NCBI GenBank assembly: GCA_030637945.1
Contig: DAOWFN010000177.1
Span: 1 to 10,408 of the forward strand
Direction: 5' to 3'
Origin: Gammaproteobacteria bacterium
GTDB taxonomy: Bacteria > Pseudomonadota > Gammaproteobacteria > SZUA-229
DNA: 10,408 nucleotides
A program made the translations under genes and the position numbers. Shown here piece by piece: positions 7,591-10,408 of the stretch (position 1 is its first letter; each line of letters starts with the position of its first letter). A model generated the notes under the pieces. The model did no database searches. It was not told the DNA's origin and worked only from the letters and a program-made list of their open reading frames with translations.

Positions 7591-7610
7591 ATAACAAACA
7601 AGTTATAACT
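7587..7610. repeat. Perfect 9-bp inverted repeat with self-palindromic arms
   Basis: AGTTATAAC (7587-7595) and GTTATAACT (7602-7610) are perfect reverse complements around a 6-nt loop. Each arm contains GTTATAAC, itself an 8-bp palindrome, so the site is also a direct repeat spaced 14 bp start to start. It begins 3 bp beyond the csp stop codon and shares AGTT with the neighbouring stem-loop (7563-7590), so the two hairpins compete. It could be part of the csp 3' end or a protein-binding site. Confidence 0.5.
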
Positions 7611-7613
7611 GGA

Positions 7614-7823
7614 CTAGCACGGAGAGACGTCTTCCGCTTGAAAGCCTTTATCACTTTTAACGACAGTAAACTCGACCGTTTGACCATCTGCTAAAGACTT
7701 ATATCCATCACCACGAATTTGATTGAAGTGTACAAACACATCTTCACCATCCTGCCTTTCAATAAAACCAAATCCTTTAGAATTATTAAACCATTTTACC
7801 GTACCAGTTTCACGATCTGACAT
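7614..7823 (-). CDS. Cold-shock domain protein, CspA family
   Basis: This 69-residue protein is a single cold-shock domain, an OB-fold that binds single-stranded RNA or DNA and melts RNA structure in the cytoplasm. The opening TGTVKWFN is typical. RNP1 is KGFGFI (16-21) and RNP2 is VFVHF (29-33), and the C-terminal half has GQTVEFTVV and KGFQAEDV. Length matches CspA-type proteins. A GGAG Shine-Dalgarno at 7829-7832, 5 nt before the ATG, supports the start. The family alone does not tell whether this member is cold-induced or constitutive. The candidate promoter would give a leader of only about 35 nt, much shorter than the long thermosensing leader of E. coli cspA. It is monocistronic and convergent with recN. 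Confidence 0.96.
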   Translation of the reverse strand: MSDRETGTVKWFNNSKGFGFIERQDGEDVFVHFNQIRGDGYKSLADGQTVEFTVVKSDKGFQAEDVSPC

Positions 7824-7859
7824 TACAGCTCCATACTTTCATTTAAGTAGAGCGCCAAT

Positions 7860-7887
7860 TGTATATCACCATGATTGAAGAAAACAA
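7860..7887 (-). promoter_or_regulatory. Candidate csp promoter
   Basis: On the minus strand TTGTTT (7882-7887) is followed after 16 bp by TATACA (7860-7865), preceded by TGA as in an extended -10. TACAAT, overlapping by two bases, is an alternative -10 with an 18-bp spacer. The position, about 35 bp before the csp start, is sensible. The assignment rests on consensus matching only. Confidence 0.3.
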
Positions 7888-7941
7888 TAAAAAGTTATAT
7901 GAATCAGTAAATTAGAATATTAAATTAAATTAATGTAAGAG

Positions 7942-8103
7942 ATGAATAATTTTCAGGTTAGCTTGCGGCTAAATACAAGAACTACATTGAGACGACTCAC
8001 TCATGCTAAAAAACAATTACATAAAAATGACTTTGGATGGGAGTTACAGATGAACAACCGCGTCGAAAGCGGACAGGATATTAATTATGATCCACTGATG
8101 TAG
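7942..8103 (+). CDS. Possible small protein, 53 residues, unknown
   Basis: An ATG-initiated frame of 53 codons fills most of the gap between the csp leader and the REP pair. I recognise no family. The first half is basic (LRLNTRTTLRRL, then KKQLHK) and the second half is polar and acidic, ending in DINYDPLM. There is no signal peptide or membrane helix. An in-frame TAA lies two codons upstream, and the AAGAG before the ATG touches it, too close for a normal ribosome binding site. An internal ATG at 8050 has a much better site, GGGAG at 8039-8043 with 6-nt spacing, and would give a 17-residue peptide. The stop TAG is the TAG of the left REP head. It may be a real small gene, a remnant or chance. 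Confidence 0.3.
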   Translation: MNNFQVSLRLNTRTTLRRLTHAKKQLHKNDFGWELQMNNRVESGQDINYDPLM

Positions 8104-8170
8104 GCCTGCATAAGCGTTAGCGTTGCAGGCATGGATATCGCCGGGAATGCCTACGCTTATCCCAGCCTAC
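8100..8170. repeat. Pair of inverted REP elements (BIME-like)
   Basis: The left unit (plus strand) starts with the GTAG head at 8100-8103. It continues with GCCTGCA (8104-8110), a 13-nt loop, and TGCAGGC (8124-8130), a perfect 7-bp stem. The right unit (minus strand) starts with GTAG at 8170-8167. It continues with GCTGGGA (8166-8160), a 13-nt loop, and TCCCGGC (8146-8140), a 7-bp stem with one G-U pair. Nine bp containing GATATC separate them. Both loops begin with TAAGCG. Head, stem length, loop size and inverted pairing match REP/BIME elements mobilised or maintained by REP-associated tyrosine transposases (RAYT, TnpA-REP). The sequence closely resembles enterobacterial REPs. It lies in a gap between the ends of convergent reading frames, the usual site for such elements. 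No RAYT gene is in the window. Confidence 0.88.
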
Positions 8171-8304
8171 AAATAGTATTGACAGGAAGCAAGAGCAACC
8201 GTATTAAATGGCTCTTTAGGGTCAGAAGCCACACCAGTAATGGCGCGATCAACCGTGAACAACGCTGTAGTTAAAATCAGGCTACTAATACTATTGATGA
8301 ACAT
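8167..8304 (-). CDS. Possible small or truncated protein, 45 residues, hydrophobic N-terminus
   Basis: This 45-codon frame begins ATG at 8304, preceded directly by an in-frame TAG and a weak GGTAG. Residues 3-18 (INSISSLILTTALFTV) are hydrophobic and could be a short signal or membrane segment, though they lack a positive charge at the N-terminus. They are followed by DRAITGVASDPKEPFN. I recognise no family. The frame stops at the TAG of the right REP head (read on the minus strand). It could be the start of a secreted protein cut short by arrival of the REP pair, a real small protein, or chance. Confidence 0.25.
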   Translation of the reverse strand: MFINSISSLILTTALFTVDRAITGVASDPKEPFNTVALASCQYYL

Positions 8305-8366
8305 CTACCATTGAGAGGTAGATACGATTTTTTGATATGCATTTATATATAAACAACATTAAGTAT

Positions 8367-8392
8367 ATATTGTAACATACTGTTATTAATAT
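8367..8392 (-). terminator. AT-rich stem-loop after fabH
   Basis: On the minus strand ATATT-aa-TAACA, a 3-nt loop, then TGTTA-c-AATAT can form a 10-bp stem interrupted by an asymmetric bulge. It starts about 4 bp after the fabH stop codon. No T run follows and the stem is AT-only apart from two G-C type pairs, so termination efficiency would be low. The position at the end of the plsX-fabH unit is the main support. Confidence 0.3.
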
Positions 8393-8396
8393 AATT

Positions 8397-9365
8397 TTAG
8401 TATTTTATTAACGCAGAACCCCAAGTGAAACCGCCGCCAAATGCTTCCAGCATCAATGTGTCACCACGCTGTATTCTGCCGTCACGAACCGCCACATCCA
8501 AAGCCAGCGGTACTGACGCCGCTGACGTATTACCATGTTTATTAACAGTGATCACAACATGATCTGTCGACATCTTCAATTTTTTCGCTGTCGCATTAAT
8601 TATTCGAATATTAGCCTGATGCGGAACCAGCCAGTCGATATCAGATTTTTGCATATTATTAAACGCAAGTGTTTCATCGACGATGCGGCCTAAAGTATTT
8701 ACTGCCATCTTAAAAACTTCATTGCCTTTCATCTGAATACCACCGGAGCCATCAATAATTAGATTAGCAGCGGTGGACACGCCATAGTCTACATTGAGTA
8801 AACCTTCGTATTCACCATCAGCATGTAGATGCGTAGATAAGATTCCAGGCTCATCACTCTGCTCAAGGACCACAGCACCGGCACCATCACCGAATAACAC
8901 ACAAGTGTCACGATCAGTCCAGTCAACTATGCGCGATAAGGTCTCAGCACCTACGATGAGCGCACATTTAGCAGAACCTGAACGAAAGAACTTATCTGCT
9001 ATACCCAACGCATAAACAAAACCTGTGCATACAGCCTGTACATCAAATGCTGCACAACCGTGTATATCTAAACGTTTTTGCAACAGACACGCGGTACTTG
9101 GGAATATACGATCTGCAGTCGTTGTACCGACGATAATTAAATCAATATCATCTTTGGTCTTACCGGCAGCTTCCATCGCTTTGCGTGCTGCTTTCTCTGC
9201 CAGGTCAACGGTATATTCACCATCAGCAGCAACGTGGCGCTGCTCAATTCCTGTACGCGAACGAATCCATTCATCTGTAGTGTCGACCATTGCTTCAAGA
9301 TCCGCATTGGTCAATATCTTTTCAGGCAAATAACTACCCGTACCCGCTATTCTTGCGTAACTCAC
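8397..9365 (-). CDS. fabH: 3-oxoacyl-ACP synthase III (KAS III)
   Basis: FabH condenses an acyl-CoA, usually acetyl-CoA, with malonyl-ACP to start type II fatty acid synthesis. The 322 residues match the family. The Cys-His-Asn triad is complete: Cys113 in VQAVCTGF, His249 in VPHQANIRI and Asn279 in KHGNTSAASVP. DEWIRSRTGI (31-40) and the C-terminal EAFGGGFTWGSALIKY are also standard. The start codon is GTG and overlaps the plsX stop (GTGA). A full AGGAGG Shine-Dalgarno (9373-9378 on the opposite coordinates, 7-nt spacing) lies inside the end of plsX, so translation is coupled. In many gammaproteobacteria fabD, fabG and acpP follow; here nothing recognisable follows fabH. Confidence 0.98.
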   Translation of the reverse strand: MSYARIAGTGSYLPEKILTNADLEAMVDTTDEWIRSRTGIEQRHVAADGEYTVDLAEKAARKAMEAAGKTKDDIDLIIVGTTTADRIFPSTACLLQKRLDIHGCAAFDVQAVCTGFVYALGIADKFFRSGSAKCALIVGAETLSRIVDWTDRDTCVLFGDGAGAVVLEQSDEPGILSTHLHADGEYEGLLNVDYGVSTAANLIIDGSGGIQMKGNEVFKMAVNTLGRIVDETLAFNNMQKSDIDWLVPHQANIRIINATAKKLKMSTDHVVITVNKHGNTSAASVPLALDVAVRDGRIQRGDTLMLEAFGGGFTWGSALIKY

Positions 9366-10408
9366 GCTTCTGCCTCCTGTTTAGCTTTTCCCGTTTCTGC
9401 CGCCGCACTATCCGAATCAACTCCATTCAACAATGGCTCCATGCGCTCACGGATATGATCGGGTACAAATTTTTCTACTTCCAGCAATGCTATCTCTATC
9501 GCGTTGGCAAAACCCAGCATATCAGTACCACCATGACTCTTGATTACGATGCCGGTTAAGCCTAACATCGAAGCACCATTATACATACGCGGGTCGACAC
9601 GTTTTTTAAATCGACTAAGCACCGGGTAAGCTATTAAACCAGCCAGCTTTGACAATATTGATCTGCTAAATTCTTCGCGCATCATCGTCGCTATCATCTT
9701 AGCGACGCCTTCCATCGTCTTAAGTGAGACATTACCTACGAAACCATCACACACGACGACATCTACATCATCACTGTATATATCGTCCCCTTCCACGTAA
9801 CCGATATAATTAAATGATCCACCCTTCAAAAGAATATCAGCTTCTTTAACCTGTGCATTACCTTTGACATCTTCAGAACCAATATTAAGCAGACCAACCT
9901 TAGGCTCGTGTGTATTATCTATAGCTTCAGCTAAGACAGAACCCATTACAGCGAATTGCAATAACTGCTCTGCGCTACTGTCCACATTAGCGCCCAGATC
10001 CAGCATGTGGGTGTGACCGCCATAAGATGGAATAGTTGTACAGATTGCCGGTCTATCGATACCCGGCAGCGTTTTTAAAACAAACTTCGCTGTTGCCATC
10101 AAGGCACCGGTATTTCCCGCACTCACTACCGCCTGAGCCCGACCTTGCTTAACTATGTCGATCGCTACACGCATTGATGAATCTTTCTTTTTACGAACAG
10201 CATGGCGCGGATCTTCATGCATCTCGACGACCTGCGAGGCATGTTGAATCTCAAAATGCTTATCAATATCTATATCGTGAGTTTTTGCACATTCACGTAA
10301 ACGTGCCTCATCCCCCACAAGGATAATATCTATATCGTTGAATTTTTTTACTACATGAGCTGCAGCAGGGATAACGACTTCAGGACCGAAGTCTCCACCC
10401 ATGGCATC
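9362..10408 (-). CDS. plsX: Phosphate acyltransferase PlsX (5' end outside window)
   Basis: PlsX converts acyl-ACP to acyl-phosphate, the acyl donor for PlsY in making lysophosphatidate, and associates with the inner face of the membrane. The visible 348 residues start at DAMGGDFGPE, which in the family lies close to the N-terminus, so about 8-10 residues plus the start codon lie beyond the right edge. Conserved segments include VSAGNTGALMA, LDLGANVDS, GSVLAEAI, LNIGSEDVKGN, NYIGYVEGDDI, VCDGFVGNVSLKTMEG and GLTGIVIKSHGGTD. The C-terminus carries a short tail rich in Ala, Glu and Lys that probably varies between species. The stop codon overlaps the fabH GTG by 4 nt. Together they form the start of a lipid synthesis operon that usually begins with rpmF outside this window. 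Confidence 0.97.
   Translation of the reverse strand, partial: DAMGGDFGPEVVIPAAAHVVKKFNDIDIILVGDEARLRECAKTHDIDIDKHFEIQHASQVVEMHEDPRHAVRKKKDSSMRVAIDIVKQGRAQAVVSAGNTGALMATAKFVLKTLPGIDRPAICTTIPSYGGHTHMLDLGANVDSSAEQLLQFAVMGSVLAEAIDNTHEPKVGLLNIGSEDVKGNAQVKEADILLKGGSFNYIGYVEGDDIYSDDVDVVVCDGFVGNVSLKTMEGVAKMIATMMREEFSRSILSKLAGLIAYPVLSRFKKRVDPRMYNGASMLGLTGIVIKSHGGTDMLGFANAIEIALLEVEKFVPDHIRERMEPLLNGVDSDSAAAETGKAKQEAEA
9373..9378 (-). promoter_or_regulatory. Shine-Dalgarno of fabH inside plsX
   Basis: On the minus strand this is a perfect AGGAGG with 7 nt to the GTG start of fabH. It decides the fabH start, since GTG would otherwise be a weak choice, and implies coupled translation of plsX and fabH. 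Confidence 0.85.

Larger units (their letters stand above)
7824..8396. other. 573-bp region without a recognised gene
   Basis: From left to right it holds the csp leader and candidate promoter (7824-7887), the 53-codon plus-strand frame, the REP pair, the 45-codon minus-strand frame, and an AT-rich stretch (8305-8396) ending at the fabH stop. I find no tRNA, rRNA, CRISPR or transposase sequence in it. Base composition at 8330-8396 is markedly AT-rich compared with the neighbouring fabH. Confidence 0.7.

Noticed and set aside
8340..8396. A possible LexA half site (CTGTTATTAATATAAT) in the fabH 3' region
   Set aside because: The second CAG half is missing, and the sequence is downstream of genes on both sides, not at a promoter.
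7824..8396. A CRISPR array, tRNA or insertion sequence in the large gap
   Set aside because: There are no regularly spaced identical repeats, no cloverleaf and no transposase frame; the only repeated structure is the REP pair.
9025..9559. Several overlapping plus-strand frames opposite fabH and plsX
   Set aside because: They are shadows of the two conserved minus-strand genes and show no motif of their own.

Overview
The window looks like core chromosome of a gammaproteobacterium. MutS, NadK, RecN, PncC, PlsX and FabH all read closest in style to gammaproteobacterial proteins, the DNA is moderately AT-rich, and a pair of inverted REP elements with GTAG heads closely resembles enterobacterial REP/BIME elements. 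I cannot name the genus from the sequence alone.

Layout. (1) Positions 1-406 hold a small plus-strand gene whose product looks like a degenerate response-regulator receiver domain. (2) Positions 418-2045 hold a minus-strand cluster, read from right to left: an orphan C-terminal half of a hotdog thioesterase, an Sfp-type phosphopantetheinyl transferase and the NMN deamidase PncC. (3) A 117-bp gap (2046-2162) carries candidate divergent promoters. It is followed on the plus strand by mutS (mismatch recognition), nadK (NAD kinase) and recN (double-strand-break repair SMC-like ATPase). A 96-bp inverted repeat built of degenerate heptamers sits between nadK and recN. (4) Positions 7489-7613 form a convergent intergenic region with three stem-loops, followed by a minus-strand cold-shock protein gene. 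(5) Positions 7824-8396 are a 573-bp region with no recognised gene. It contains the csp 5' leader, a textbook REP pair (8100-8170), and two short convergent ORFs (53 and 45 codons) that both end on the TAG inside the GTAG heads of that REP pair. (6) Positions 8397-10408 hold fabH and plsX on the minus strand as a translationally coupled pair; plsX runs off the right edge.

Functionally, the plus-strand genes concern genome maintenance (MutS, RecN) and NADP supply (NadK). The minus-strand genes on the left concern pyridine nucleotide salvage (PncC) and carrier-protein activation (the transferase). The right end starts fatty acid and phospholipid synthesis (PlsX, FabH). The usual fabD-fabG-acpP genes do not follow fabH here, and no recA lies beside pncC, so gene order has been rearranged relative to common gammaproteobacterial arrangements.

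I see no convincing undescribed multi-gene system. The parts most worth a second look are the REP pair with its two flanking small ORFs, the heptamer inverted repeat ahead of recN, the half-hotdog gene beside mutS, and the receiver-like protein with Glu in place of the phospho-accepting Asp.
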